Shown here: positions 1 through 11,500 of the stretch, in pieces
How the letters are laid out: each line of letters starts with the position of its first letter
Numbering within the stretch: position 1 is the stretch's first letter
Origin: Hydractinia symbiolongicarpus
Lineage: Eukaryota > Cnidaria > Hydrozoa > Anthoathecata > Hydractiniidae
Assembly (NCBI RefSeq): GCF_029227915.1
Contig: NC_079875.1
Coordinates: 6,138,001 to 6,202,000, forward strand
Length of the DNA stretch: 64,000 nucleotides
Direction of reading: 5' to 3'
Position numbers and translations under genes: made by a program
Notes under the pieces: generated by a model
The model's input: only the letters and a program-made list of their open reading frames with translations
Database searches by the model: none
Told to the model about the DNA's origin: nothing

Positions 1-1445
1 CAAATCTAGCCTCGGTAATTTCCAGATCACTTAAAAGATAACAAAAAACGACCGTTGCAGCTTGGTACTAGCGAAACCAACAGAGTATAGTCTGTTATAA
101 CACTCAAAAACTATAAATGTCTGTACCGCTACACTAGACTGGAATCCTGTCGTTCTTCACTAGTCTCGGTAGTAGAAACGCCGACAAAAAAGGAGCCCAT
201 TTTAAAGTTCTACCAGCTAAAGCCGTAGAACTATAAAGATCAAAAATGGATTATAACATGCAAATGGATTGCTTACAATATCATTTCACGCACAGTTCGA
301 AACAAATTCGGGAAGTACAAGTTTTTGAGAGATTAACAAATTATTATTAAAGTAGATTTTCGGAGAAACTAATATGTAAAAAATTTAAAAACTAAGAACC
401 ATAGTTTATCTACGAAAAAAACACCGCATCTACTCAAGCTTCAGTTGGTCCTAGTATTAGGTTAACGCTATTTACCCTATGTATTGTTGAGTGCTTGAAT
501 ACTAAGAAGAGTGGGAGGGGGGAGGTAGTTGAATTGTGTCCCTTTTCTAACTGATCCAAAGTTCGCATCACAATGAAACTTTTGAGGAAGTCCTTTTATT
601 TATCCCCAATTTGACATGAAAAGAGCTGGATGGCATCTTTATTTAATCTACTGATCATTTTTAACACCAGGTTCAAAAATTGAACTGATTTCAGGTGATC
701 AAATAATATCACTAATTATTTATAGTATTAACTTTAGAGCATAATAATGTCACACCAGTATTTACCAATTGATTTTCTAATCCACGATAATACATAGAAT
801 TTGATAACAAAAATTAAAATTGGTTCACATTTTGATTCTAATACCTTCTGTAAAGAATTTAGTGCCAGTACTATAAATTGATCGGGTATCACAGTCTGTT
901 TTTATTTTAAATACCAGATCAATTTTGAAAAAGACTAAAGGTAATGATTAATTTGTTGAAACATGTAACTAAAAAACAAAGAATATGAAGTCATGTTATT
1001 CTTACGCCAACATCGTGGCCTTTCGTATTTTTTAGACAAGGATTATATATAAAAAGATTATGTAACCCTCTGCTTCTATAATTTGTCAAAGACCACTGAC
1101 CTCCATTGTAAACAAAACTGAAAAAATAAATTTATTTCTTGCGTTACGTAGTTTTGCTGCGATAAATGCCTGTATTGACATGTTTATGCTAATGTGTTTT
1201 GTGTCTTCAAAACGTGCCGATCCAGCTTAATCTCATTTCTTTGCCTTTATATTTTCAACATTAAAAATCTCCTTAATAACCAGTCATACAACAGAAAAGT
1301 CTACCAATGTATAAGATCATATCAATTTTTTTTGTTAAATGAACGAAAAATAAAGAAAAAAGCGAAAGAATAATTTACGGAATATTGCCACTTTGTGGTT
1401 ATGATTTAATCGCCATTAATAACCATTTCCATTATTTGTGTCTAG
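1..1445. other. Non-coding stretch left of the ankyrin exon
   Basis: AT-rich sequence with no recognisable coding exon, RNA gene or repeat shared with the rest of the window. I looked here for RING, B-box or coiled-coil exons that could belong to the ankyrin exon at 1446 and found none. If they exist they lie outside the window or have decayed. Confidence 0.4.
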
Positions 1446-1891
1446 AACTTGAAGATATCATTAGAGATGGTGATGACAAGACATTTCTATTAATTCTTAC
1501 AAACAATCCAAATGTCCTTAACGTGAGAGATGACGATGGAAATACACTGTTAATGGAAGCAGCATTTCGCAATAAACCATCGATAGCGAAATATTTAATC
1601 GATGCGGGTTGTAATATAAATGATGTGAATAAACGTAATCAAAATGCATTTATATGTAGCGCATGTTATGGACATCATGATGTATTAAACCTTCTCATAA
1701 ATCATGACGATACAAACATTAACAACGAAGACAGTTTTGGCAGCACACCATTATATCTTGCTGCTGCTCTGTGTCGTGTTGAATGTGTTCAATTACTGTT
1801 ATCATTACCCCATATTGAAATCAATGAACAACGGATGTTTACTTCTGATGCCACTATCAAAAGCTTATTAAAAGAACATCGCAGAAAATAA
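1446..1891 (+). CDS. Ankyrin-repeat protein, terminal exon (partial gene)
   Basis: An open exon of about 148 codons ending in TAA. A plausible acceptor (tgtctag) precedes 1446, and the exon enters with two bases of a split codon. The protein shows about three ankyrin repeats: a DGNTLLMEAA helix pair, a second repeat reading NQNAFICSACYGHHDVLNLL, and a third reading GSTPLYLAA with VECVQLLLSLP. It ends in a basic KSLLKEHRRK tail. Ankyrin repeats are protein-binding scaffolds, and nothing here points to a specific partner. The exon closely resembles the ankyrin part of the decayed RING/B-box gene at 60409-62824, with the same acceptor context and splice phase, so the two are probably paralogues. 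The 5' exons are not visible in the window. It could be an intact last exon or an orphaned gene fragment. An extension of the open frame upstream to 1385 has no ATG. Confidence 0.6.
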
Positions 1892-4149
1892 TAGAATTAA
1901 TAATTTTTTTTTTAATTTTTACGTTTTTTATAACTGAATGTAGTTTATAAGATCATGACATATATTTTAAAGGCTTTTATTACCCGGGGAAAAGGGCGGC
2001 ATCGATATTCTCGAAAATCGTGCAATGTTATTGGTTAGAACTTACGTCATAGCGGGCAATTGCCCACGGTAATGCCCGCTACAATAGCAACCGTGTTTAA
2101 AATTTAAATATGGTAGCATTAAATGTAAATAAACACGGAAAAAAGTAAACAAAACGCAAAATAAAAGTGGATCTTACTTTTATCTTTTAAAGAATTCTAT
2201 GTTGTGGCTAGAATAAAAGCCTGATATGCTTACACGATATTCGATTTTAAAAAAGTATATTTTTTATTCGAATGTCCGTTCCATGGGAATAGTTTCTATA
2301 AAGACATGGTTTCTACATCCTGCTTGAAATGTTATATTTTTTATCGTAATATGCAGTAACCCGGATAATAATCCATATAACAACTGTTTATATCGGACAA
2401 TACCTTCGAATATAGATCTCTGTCGCGTATTTGGACGTCAGTCAATATTCTCCGGTATTGCCCTCATGAATAGTTATTATAGGGTTAATATCCACAAACC
2501 GATGTAAAATAGAAAAAAATAGCGCATATTTAAACTAAAAGATTTTATTTATTATACGTACATTTTGTTGGTTCAAGGAGAGGTTATTGGACTCGTTTTT
2601 TTCCGTTTCACTGAACAAAAATTTCAGTTTTTCTTCTTCTGGCCTGTTCTAAAAAACGAAATGGTGATCTCAGATGAATACACAGATGTAAAAGGTTTAA
2701 AGTTATTTTCTTAATAAAGTCTGAGTTTTATTCTGCAGGTAGTTTTTACGTTTATATTAAAATTACTTTTTTGTCACCCTCCGAGTTTTTTTCTACTAGT
2801 TGCAAAATCTGCAAAACAAAGAATAGGTTTTGAAATGTTTAGAGCGCATTTTTTTTATCGCGTTCTTCTAATCAAAAAATTTGTGTGTTTGATCTTCATG
2901 GAATTTTGCGTTCTTCACTGTCGTTCTGTATAGCCGGGTATGTTTTCTTTTCACGTTATTTCCAATTTGTATATTTCGACCTTACAAGGGCTTTGTCAGT
3001 GGATACCAGAGCCAGTGTTAAGGAAATATTTCAGGAACTGTAGTGCAGCTTATGCTGTATATATATGAAGTGCGTATTTTACGAATGGCAATCTACACAA
3101 AGTCACAGATAGGATTCTCGAAATTCCATTTGACTCGAAAAATGATAGTATACTTAAAATTACAAAAATGGCATGAATCCCAGTCGTGTGCTTAGCAGAG
3201 ATTCACATTACACAGCAAAGTTTACCTGAGTGTACCGGAATTCTACTACCTACCCAGGCTGCCACGCAAATCTCACAGTGTGTTGAAACCTTTTTTGAAA
3301 TAAGCGTCGTTAATAACACTTACAAATCCTGATGATCAAGGCTAATTTTCCACTTTTGTATTTGTACTTAGACTTCAGTTTTTACGAGTAAATGTTTATC
3401 TTTTCTCTCAGAAGAAACATGATACAACTGTACATCCTTAAGGCACATCACAGATTAATTAACCTTACAGTCATAGGCTACTATCCACCGCTACACAGGA
3501 TGCCGAAATTGTTTAAATTGTTCCTCACTAATGCAGCCAGTTTGTGAGAAGAAGGTACCAGCCGGAGCAAAGACGTGATCTATTTTTGACCATGTATGGT
3601 CTATTTAAGATTCAAGATATTTAGACCAGCCTCAATGGGCATGTGAATGGTATAAAGGCTTTGTAATTAACATCGGCTTGCTAAGACTTGTGTTGCAAAA
3701 TGCATCAAAGTAGTCATCAATTTTGAACTTAATGGACTAATGGGAAAGCACCTTAACTTTTTGCTGAAGGTTATTACAATGGTATGTGCGATACAAACAT
3801 GCATCTCCGACCACCACTTGTCTGCCTCAGTTTGCCGGTAAAAATTCAAATCTTTTTATTAAAGAAGCAACTTGAGAAAGTATGCTTGCCTCGAATTTTA
3901 ATACTTTCCTCCATCTCCGTTCATAGGCGTAACAGATATTCTTAAATAAATTTTGATTAAAAAACCTAAACCGCCAAAAATATGACTTTTACAAGAATCA
4001 CTATGTAGGAATAAAAAATAAAATGTATAAAGCTTCTTCAATACCACCAATTTTAAACAAAATATATAGTCGTCTACGGGAGATAGAAGAGATTAAACAA
4101 TACCTTTAGAGATAACGAAATGCTTTCTCTGTCGAGAACAACAACGTTT
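1892..4149. other. Intergenic stretch without a recognisable gene
   Basis: No convincing exon. Around 2050-2083 there is a short GC-richer patch with an interrupted inverted repeat (AGCGGGCA ... TGCCCGCT), in a stretch less AT-rich than its surroundings that might be promoter-like. A minus-strand open frame at about 3667-3849 looks like chance or a very old element. Confidence 0.35.
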
Positions 4150-4208
4150 TAAATTCTGTTACAAATTACGCCTTTGGCAAACCGGATGTTCAGCCAATTT
4201 ATCAAAGA

Positions 4209-5105
4209 ATGAGGCGCCATCCCATACATCTTCAAAAACAAATGGACAGTGAAATTATACGTTTAGAGGAAGCTGGAATTATCGAGTCTGTGGAAGGACC
4301 GCAAGAATGGGTATCAAATTTAGTAGCCACACCCAAATCAGACAACTCAGTACGACTATGCTTAGATGCTCGCTTCATCAACACAGCGATAAAAAGAGAA
4401 ACGCATCCAATACCGACCCTCAAATCTATACTTGATGACATGCATGGGAGTAAAATTTTCAGTAAAATAGATATTGAAGAAGCATACACACAAATAATGC
4501 TTGAGGAAGAATCGAGAAAACTGACAAATTTTCACACGTCTTTCGGTATTAAAAGATTTAAAAAATTGTGCTATGGAATAAACAATGCTTTTGAAGTAAT
4601 TCAAAGATCGTTGGGTCAAACCATTGGTAAATTACGTAATGTGAAGTGCATTTCGGACGATATTATTGTTTACAACAAAAATTATGCCGAACATTTAGAA
4701 ACTTTAAAAGAGTTATTTACAAAAATAAAAGAGCTAGGACTGCGTTTAAACAAACGAAAATGTGTTTTTATGAAAGAGTCAATCTTATTTTTCGGAGTTG
4801 TTATTTCTTCGGAAGGAGTCAAGCCAGACCTAGAGAAAATTCAAAGTTTGGTAGAAGCATCGCACCCAACTTGTGTTACTGAACTAAGAGGTTTTCTTGG
4901 ATTACGTACTTATGTGTCAAGATTTATTGACAATTTTTCAAGCAAAACAGCACCGCTAAGATTATTATCAAAGAAAGGCACGAAATTCATATGGGGAGCT
5001 GAGCAACAAAAAGCATTTGACGAGTTAAAGGCCTGTCTAGTAAGCGATAAAGTACGATCATTTTACGACCCGAATCTTAACACGAAATTAGTTACCGATG
5101 CATAA
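4209..5105 (+). pseudogene. Reverse transcriptase domain of the Ty3/gypsy relic
   Basis: A 298-residue open stretch covering most of the RT palm and fingers. Motif A reads FSKIDIEEAY (first catalytic Asp) and motif C reads CISDDIIVY (the Asp pair). FFGVVISSEGVKPD and the connection segment ELRGFLGLRTYVSRFI follow. These are standard Ty3-clade landmarks in the right order. The frame begins inside the domain, because homology extends upstream to about 4160. It ends in a TAA exactly where the RNase H domain starts (VTDA, then stop). The polymerase part looks nearly intact, but it has no gag-pro context. Confidence 0.9.
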
Positions 5106-5650
5106 GATTTTGGTATAGGAGGTGTACTTTTGCAAACCGACACCGACGGACATCAAAGACCGATATCATTCATATCGAGATCATTAACAGAAACCGAAAA
5201 ACGATATGGTATAACAGAAAAAAAACACTGTCTGTAGTTTGGTGTATTGAAAAATATCATCATTATTTATATGGTATGAAATATAAATTAACAGTTGATC
5301 ACAAACCACTTCAGTTTATATTTAAGCCGCAAGCAAAGTCAAGCTCACGAATAGCGCGTTGGCAGCTAAAGTTACAGGCACACGATTTTTATATCAGCTA
5401 TGTTCGTGGAGAACAAAACATTGCCGATTTTCTGTCACGACAACGAAATGCCCAACCATTGGACGAAGATCGCACAAACCAGTATATCAACTTTATTACG
5501 AAACACAGCACACTAACGTCAATTAATCAAAATGAAATCAGAAATGAAACATCTAAGGATTGTGAACTTCAGTTAATCTCAAATGCAATTAAAACTGGAA
5601 ATTGGGACAACCTAAAAAATTATAAAATTATGCAACAAGAATTTTGTTGA
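5106..5650 (+). pseudogene. RNase H domain of the Ty3/gypsy relic
   Basis: Continues directly after the stop at 5103-5105 with DFGIGGVLLQTD, PISFISRSLTETEKRYG and then KLTVDHKPLQF and RWQLKLQAHDF. These match Ty3-type RNase H and its tether. An indel in an A-run near 5218-5230 shifts the frame between the two halves. The second half is open from about 5276 to 5650. The segment is broken by one stop and at least one frameshift and cannot be translated as a unit. Confidence 0.85.
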
Positions 5651-6237
5651 AGTCGATGGAATTATTCTTCGTGAAAATATTACCAAAATCACTTCGACAA
5701 ACAGCTATCAACATTGCCCACCAAGGACACTTAGGTGTTCAAAAAGTCAAGAATTTACTTCGCAGCAAAATTTATTGGAAAGGCATGGACAGTCATATAA
5801 CAGAAACATTATCGAAATGTAGGGTCTGTCAATCTGTAGGACCTTACCATGCACCAACACCACTAATACCTTCACCATTACCAAACCATCCATGGGAGAA
5901 ACTAGCTATCGATTTATTTGGTCCACTACCATCTGGAGACAAACTGTTAGTAGTAATGGACCTGTATTCAAGATATCCTATCGTGGAAGTTGTGAAAAAC
6001 ACTACTATTTCAAATATCATTAACAAATTAGAGAAAATATTTTCCTTATTTGGATATCCAGAGAAAGTTCGTATGGACCATGGACCCCCTTTTAATGATT
6101 TCAAAAAGTATTTGAAATTATACAATATCAAAGCCAAACATATCACACCATATTATCCACAAGCAAATGGTGTAGTAGTAAGATTCATGAGAGTTATCAA
6201 GAAAACCATCAGAACAGCATCTTACGATAACAGGTAA
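5644..6237 (+). pseudogene. Integrase domain of the Ty3/gypsy relic
   Basis: An open stretch of about 197 residues. The zinc-binding HHCC module is visible (AHQGHLG followed by CRVCQSV). The DDE core follows: the first Asp in AIDLFGPLPSGD, the second in RMDHGPPF, and the third position in ANGVVVRFMR. In related elements the third position is Glu (GxVE); here it is Val, so the active site is lost. The usual Asn in DNGPPF is His. Homology continues, frameshifted, to about 6727 through the C-terminal region and ends in a basic tail (RNRQKIYGHN). Confidence 0.9.
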
Positions 6238-6811
6238 AAGAATTAAACAGAATGTTATTAAATTACAGAACAGCAACACACATAGTAACTGGTCAAACGC
6301 CTTCCAGTTTACTGTTCAACAGATCCATCAATAATAATCTACCATTCATCGATCAGCCAAAACATCCATCAGATTCAGAAGTGAGAAATCGTCAAGAAGC
6401 TATCAATTGAAAAACGAAAAAATGGTTCAATCAGAAAAAGAAAACAACCGAATGCGACGTAGCTATCGACGATTACGTTATCCTGAGGAGAGAGAAGAAT
6501 GCTGATAAAACGAAGTCGAAGTATTACAAAACGATTCTTAAAGTTATTGACATCAATCATAACATGGTCACAGTGATAAGTGAGAGAGAAAATAAATATA
6601 CAAGAAATATTATGTATGTGAAAAAAGTACAATCACCTGAAACAGAAAAATTGCCGCTCACAAATGGCAAACTTGAAAGAAATAAGTATCCATTACGGAA
6701 CAGACAGAAAATTTATGGACACAACTGAAAATGAGATAACAGTGAAACATTTTTACATGATTTCGTGTGAACATATGTATATATTACTGGACGAGTCGAT
6801 CTATGTTTTTA

Positions 6812-6990
6812 TGTAGCACCCGGGAGGTGTTAAATTCTATGTTTAGTACTGTGGTTCGTGAGTCTGTGTTTTATACTGCGTGTCACGTGTTTGTATATAA
6901 ACCTGTATTTTTGTATCTAGAGTTAGTTTATGTTGAGCATATAATACGAAAGACATTACTTGTATTCTCTGTGTGAAGCTCCATACATAT
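6812..6990 (+). repeat. Possible 3' LTR of the Ty3/gypsy relic
   Basis: After the end of the integrase region the sequence starts TGTAGCACCCGGGAGGTG and runs about 180 bp through a TATATAA-like promoter-type motif (near 6893). This resembles the start of many Ty3-type LTRs. With no 5' copy in the window and no clear polypurine tract, both boundaries are guesses. Confidence 0.3.
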
Positions 6991-8566
6991 GCTGTTTATG
7001 ATGTTTTATCTGTATGTTGAAATTGTTGTTTTACAGACATATTTTGTACCTAGTGGATGTAGGCCGTTTTCATTCAACTTGAAATCCCCCACTTGCAATG
7101 AAATAACTAGACAAGGTTATTGCGATCACATATGGTTTACACGGGTGCAGAAAGAACTTGCGTGTATCGTTCGGTAAAGTAGGAAAACACATACAAAAAT
7201 TTAGATTTTTTTTCTTGAATTAGTGAAAGTGTTACTTAGATTACCACGGAAACCAAATTAAACTGCTGCATTAGACGATGCAGAATATATGCAATTTATA
7301 TTTCACGAAAGAAAATCCGTTAAAGCGATTGAGTTTCATAAATGGATGTTTCCTATAATTTAGAAAATTTTGGGAAGTTTTCATCATTAATTAGGAAATT
7401 GTACCATTTTTTAGGATTAATTAGGATTTTATTGTTTGGGAATTTATTTAGCAGCTTCAGAATGCTAGTTCCATATTCCAAAAATAAAAATAAAAATTTC
7501 GATATTACCGTAAATGACAGAATAAGGCACAAAAAAACAACGTTCTTTACTATGACTATGAATTCCTCACAATAGACAACCACGATAAGGATATGAAAAT
7601 GAAAATATTAAAATTTTAAAAAAGATAGATTATTACTATTATAATTTTTATATTTCTTTTGTATTTCTATTTTTATTCATAAAAGTTATGAGAATAAAAT
7701 TTAAGAAATTTGCTTTCCTTAAAAAAAAATTAATAAGTGCCCCTGCTGAATTAACGGCCCCTGTCCAATAGGCGCCCCCTGTCAAGTTAAAAAATTTAAA
7801 TAAGCGCCCTGGGCGCCTGAATCCGTTATTTAGGTACATTCTTCATGCGCGGAGGTAATTTAAAGTAGTATTATTAAGGAACAATTTTTTTGAATAGACA
7901 TTAAACAGGGAGGGGAATGGAGATCCTGAAAAAAAAACAAGTATTGGATCAGGAATCCAACATAGTTATCATTTAATAACATACAAAAATAAAATAAACA
8001 AAAATCTAATATATCTGTACGCTTTTTACGTTACAAGAACGGGTCATCTTTTAAATTTAGATAAAATTTACATATATTTAAGACCAAAAATAAAATAAAG
8101 ATTTTTCTAAACTAAAGAAGGAGTACCCTTCCATCATTACAACGTTAAATCTAACAAAACTTCAAAATGTACATCATTTCTATAGAAATTAAAACAACAA
8201 AAACAACAACATTAACATGATTGGTGTTCCGCATTAACATAGTTGGTGTTCCGCCTGTAGTTTTTGGCTGTTATATCTGCATGTTTGCTGGAAATTATAT
8301 TTTATAGGGAATACAGCTTGTCTGTTACATGAAACACAAAGTCTTCTCTAGACAAAGCGCCTATGAGAAGGTTTTAGAAAAAAAAAGTACACAGAAATCT
8401 TAAAGCGGAAAAAAATAAGTAACCATAATCATTTTATACAGTTTTTGTTTCCACTTTGTAAGTTCAAGTTTATAAACAACTTTTTTGCGAAAACACTTGT
8501 TGTCTTATGAAGTTGTCCAACAAGAATATATGAGAAACAAACTGCCTAAGAAACTAATTTATATAT
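6991..8566. other. Intergenic stretch with a GC-rich repeat patch
   Basis: No gene recognised. At about 7735-7825 there is a short patch of repeated GTGCCCCTG, GGCGCCCCCTG and GCGCCCTGGGCGCC motifs in otherwise AT-rich DNA. It looks like the end of a degraded DNA transposon. The 3' UTR of the downstream minus-strand gene probably occupies the last few hundred bases. Confidence 0.35.
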
Positions 8567-11500
8567 TTAAATATAATGTCGGTGCGTCGGCCATCTGATC
8601 TCTTTGTTCTTCACAGACGACTGTGGTTGGGATTGTGCAGCTTGTGTTGGGTTCAAAACAATATCGCAATATTGTTGAGTCGGATTATTTTTACACTCGA
8701 TATATTTATTAATGTAACTCGCCAAATACGCTAAAGGTGAGGAACCCTGTGAGAGTGTTTGTAAGTGAAATTCTTTCATGCTAAAATTGTCGCCAAGCTT
8801 TTTCTCCGTATTGTTGCGTAGCGACCAAATATCTAACTGGCCAATCATATAAGCTGTGGCTTGCCCATAGTTACTTTGATAACGAGTTACTTCTTTCTTG
8901 CTCAAGTCGGTGTTGTCCCATGCGTACTTTTCGAATAATTCTAGAGCTTCCTGACGAGACATGTTTCTGTAATGCAAGCCGGTATCAACAATTAGACGAA
9001 GTGCTCGCCATATCTAAGTAAAAATCAACCATAATAAGAAAAAAACCTACAAAACAATGCAATCATTCTAAAACCAAAGAAGTTTGGCAATCGAGAATAC
9101 CCTTTAGTGAAAAAAGAGAGCTTTATTATACGGGACTATTTAAACCAAGTACTTAATTCGTTTGTTGACAAACATAATCTTTTGTGGGTATCAATTCAAC
9201 CGGAAGCTCATCCTTGCTTCTTCAGAATTTTCCAGCCAAGTACCATCTTTTTTTACATATGAAGTTAGAAATGCTGGGTAAGTTGCCGTAAATTCGTTCG
9301 TTGATATTATTTTTTGCGAATGACGAAAAAATGTTATTAAATATTTTTTAGACTAGTTAATCAGTTTGTTTTTACAAAATTAATTATCTCACTTTTGGTA
9401 TTAAAAATGTCAGAAATAATCGACTTTAGTCAGTTTTTAAGCGTGTGATATCAGCGATTTTCGAAGAACATTTTGCGGCCACCTTATATCGGAAATTTAG
9501 CTAAAATTAGCAGCTGCAAGATAAATAAAAGAGCGTTTACATACCTGCCACTTTAACATTCCAAACTTCTGCATTGGATTATCGTCATAAATTTTTGTTC
9601 CTTGCGCAATAAGTGGGTTTTCTGCATACAACGCCCACCCTTCTGTAAAAGCAGTATAGTACGTTTTGTCATCTAGCCAAGCTTCAGGACCTCCACATTT
9701 ATCACGAAAATGTTCTGTTAACCCTTGTACCTATTAAAGACGAGAAGTAATTTTGAACATATCTCTAAGTATTGGCCGGGTCTAATTATTAGTTGACCCT
9801 AATTTTAAACGTCTTTCCAAATATCATTATTTGTGATTACTGATAATGGGAATTCAAAGGGAAGTCTTTGTCACAAACTCACCTTAAGTTGAATAATTTT
9901 AGCAAAAAGATTAATTTTCGCGAATCTATGCATATACGCGAAAATTTGTCAACGCAAAAATTCTTAAAATAGTCGTTTTAGCGAAATTACTAAAAAATGA
10001 CTTATTTTATTCTCTCTAAAAAAGTCGTTTTTAAATTCAAATGACGGCCCTTGACGCCAGAGAGTTTAAATTTTATCTTAACAAAGAAGCCTGGAATAAA
10101 TAAAATTGTAAAACACAGTACTAGTGAATTCTTTTCAAACAAAAGTGGTCCTCTCGATAAAATAAAACCTCACAAAATATAACAAAATTTTTTTTCGACT
10201 ATGCGAAAAAAGTTTTCGAAAAAAATTAAGAGCTTAAGGTTTAAAATTATTCTGCTCTAAATTTAAACGGAAATTTAAAAATAGCCCAAACTTTGTGTCC
10301 CTTCACAATTTCGCCACTTGGAGCAAATGAATCAAATTCTCAGATTAGTGAACAACATGAGGAAATCAGTACCTGCGTATGATGACCAGGTCTTGCTTCG
10401 TGCGCATTAACGGAATATTCAGAAAATTTAGGTCCTAGATGTTCCAAGAAAAATGGAATATTGTAGTGGCAAGGCTTAGTACAATTTATGTCAGAATTAT
10501 CGTAACTTTGCGCTCCACTGGAAGGAATGAAATCAGGACGCAACTTTACTGGACAATTGGGAGTGCTGTGTCGTACCCCAGTGAAGTAGAAGAAATCAAC
10601 CGTGTTCGGATCATGAATACTCATTGCCTAAAAATACACATATAAATATAAAATAAAAATAAGAAAATTAGAATTAAAGATTAAATTTTTTCTGAATTCA
10701 AATCAATTTACGTGTTCATAAGATAAAATTAGGTAAAAAGAAATTCTAAGTTCAGCTGGTTTTTGTCGTCTTACGTTTCCCAGACATTTGGTCCTCGTTT
10801 TACCTTTAAGTTGTAATCAAAAGAATAGACACTTGTGCAAGAACAAACACGTAAAAATAAGGGTAATCTGACGACTTCTATTAACATCATAAACTAATCA
10901 GTATGAGTTCTACCTAGAGAAGCTCTATAACATCTTTGCAAAGAAATGTCTTTGCAAAATGTGTTTATTTTTACATTAGCACAGAACTAACTAAACCAGT
11001 TAAAGACATGCTTTCACACATTCTTAATTTATTGAAATCATAGAGAGGAATTCATTGATGCATAAAAAAGTTTAATATTTTCTCTTTCTGAAGAAACCTC
11101 ACAAATAACTAACTGCTTGTTAAAAGTAACATTTTCTTTCGCAAACAAGTATGCCATAGCTTCCTTCACAGTATAATTGCGAACAAATTAAGTAAAGTGT
11201 TTTGTATAGCTATTTTTTTTTAATTGCCAGGCAAGTTTCCAGTTACAGGATCACGACAAAAGCTAAAAATGATGAAATCATGGCAATATTTTTTATGCTA
11301 AATAACAATGGTTCACGTGCAATGATAAATGTGAAAAGCATATGTTTTGAGAAACGTGGGGAAAAGATCTTTTGATTCTGAATTGTAATTAAAGTTCAAA
11401 ATTTGAATTAAGAAAATTTTGAGAAACTAAGGAGCTATATATTAAGACTTTTTATACCATCTTTTACTGAAGACAAACCAGCAAACCATTATTTTAATCG

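Larger units (their letters stand above)
4150..6990 (+). mobile_element. Decayed Ty3/gypsy-type LTR retrotransposon (pol region)
   Basis: Three consecutive plus-strand blocks in the order reverse transcriptase, RNase H, integrase, which is the Ty3/gypsy order. Weak homology to the region just before the polymerase begins near 4160. No gag or intact protease is visible upstream, and no matching 5' LTR was found, so the element is 5'-truncated or its left end is eroded. Stops and frameshifts separate the blocks, and a key integrase residue is lost, so the copy is dead. The right end is uncertain. An LTR-like stretch follows the integrase C-terminal region. Confidence 0.85.
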
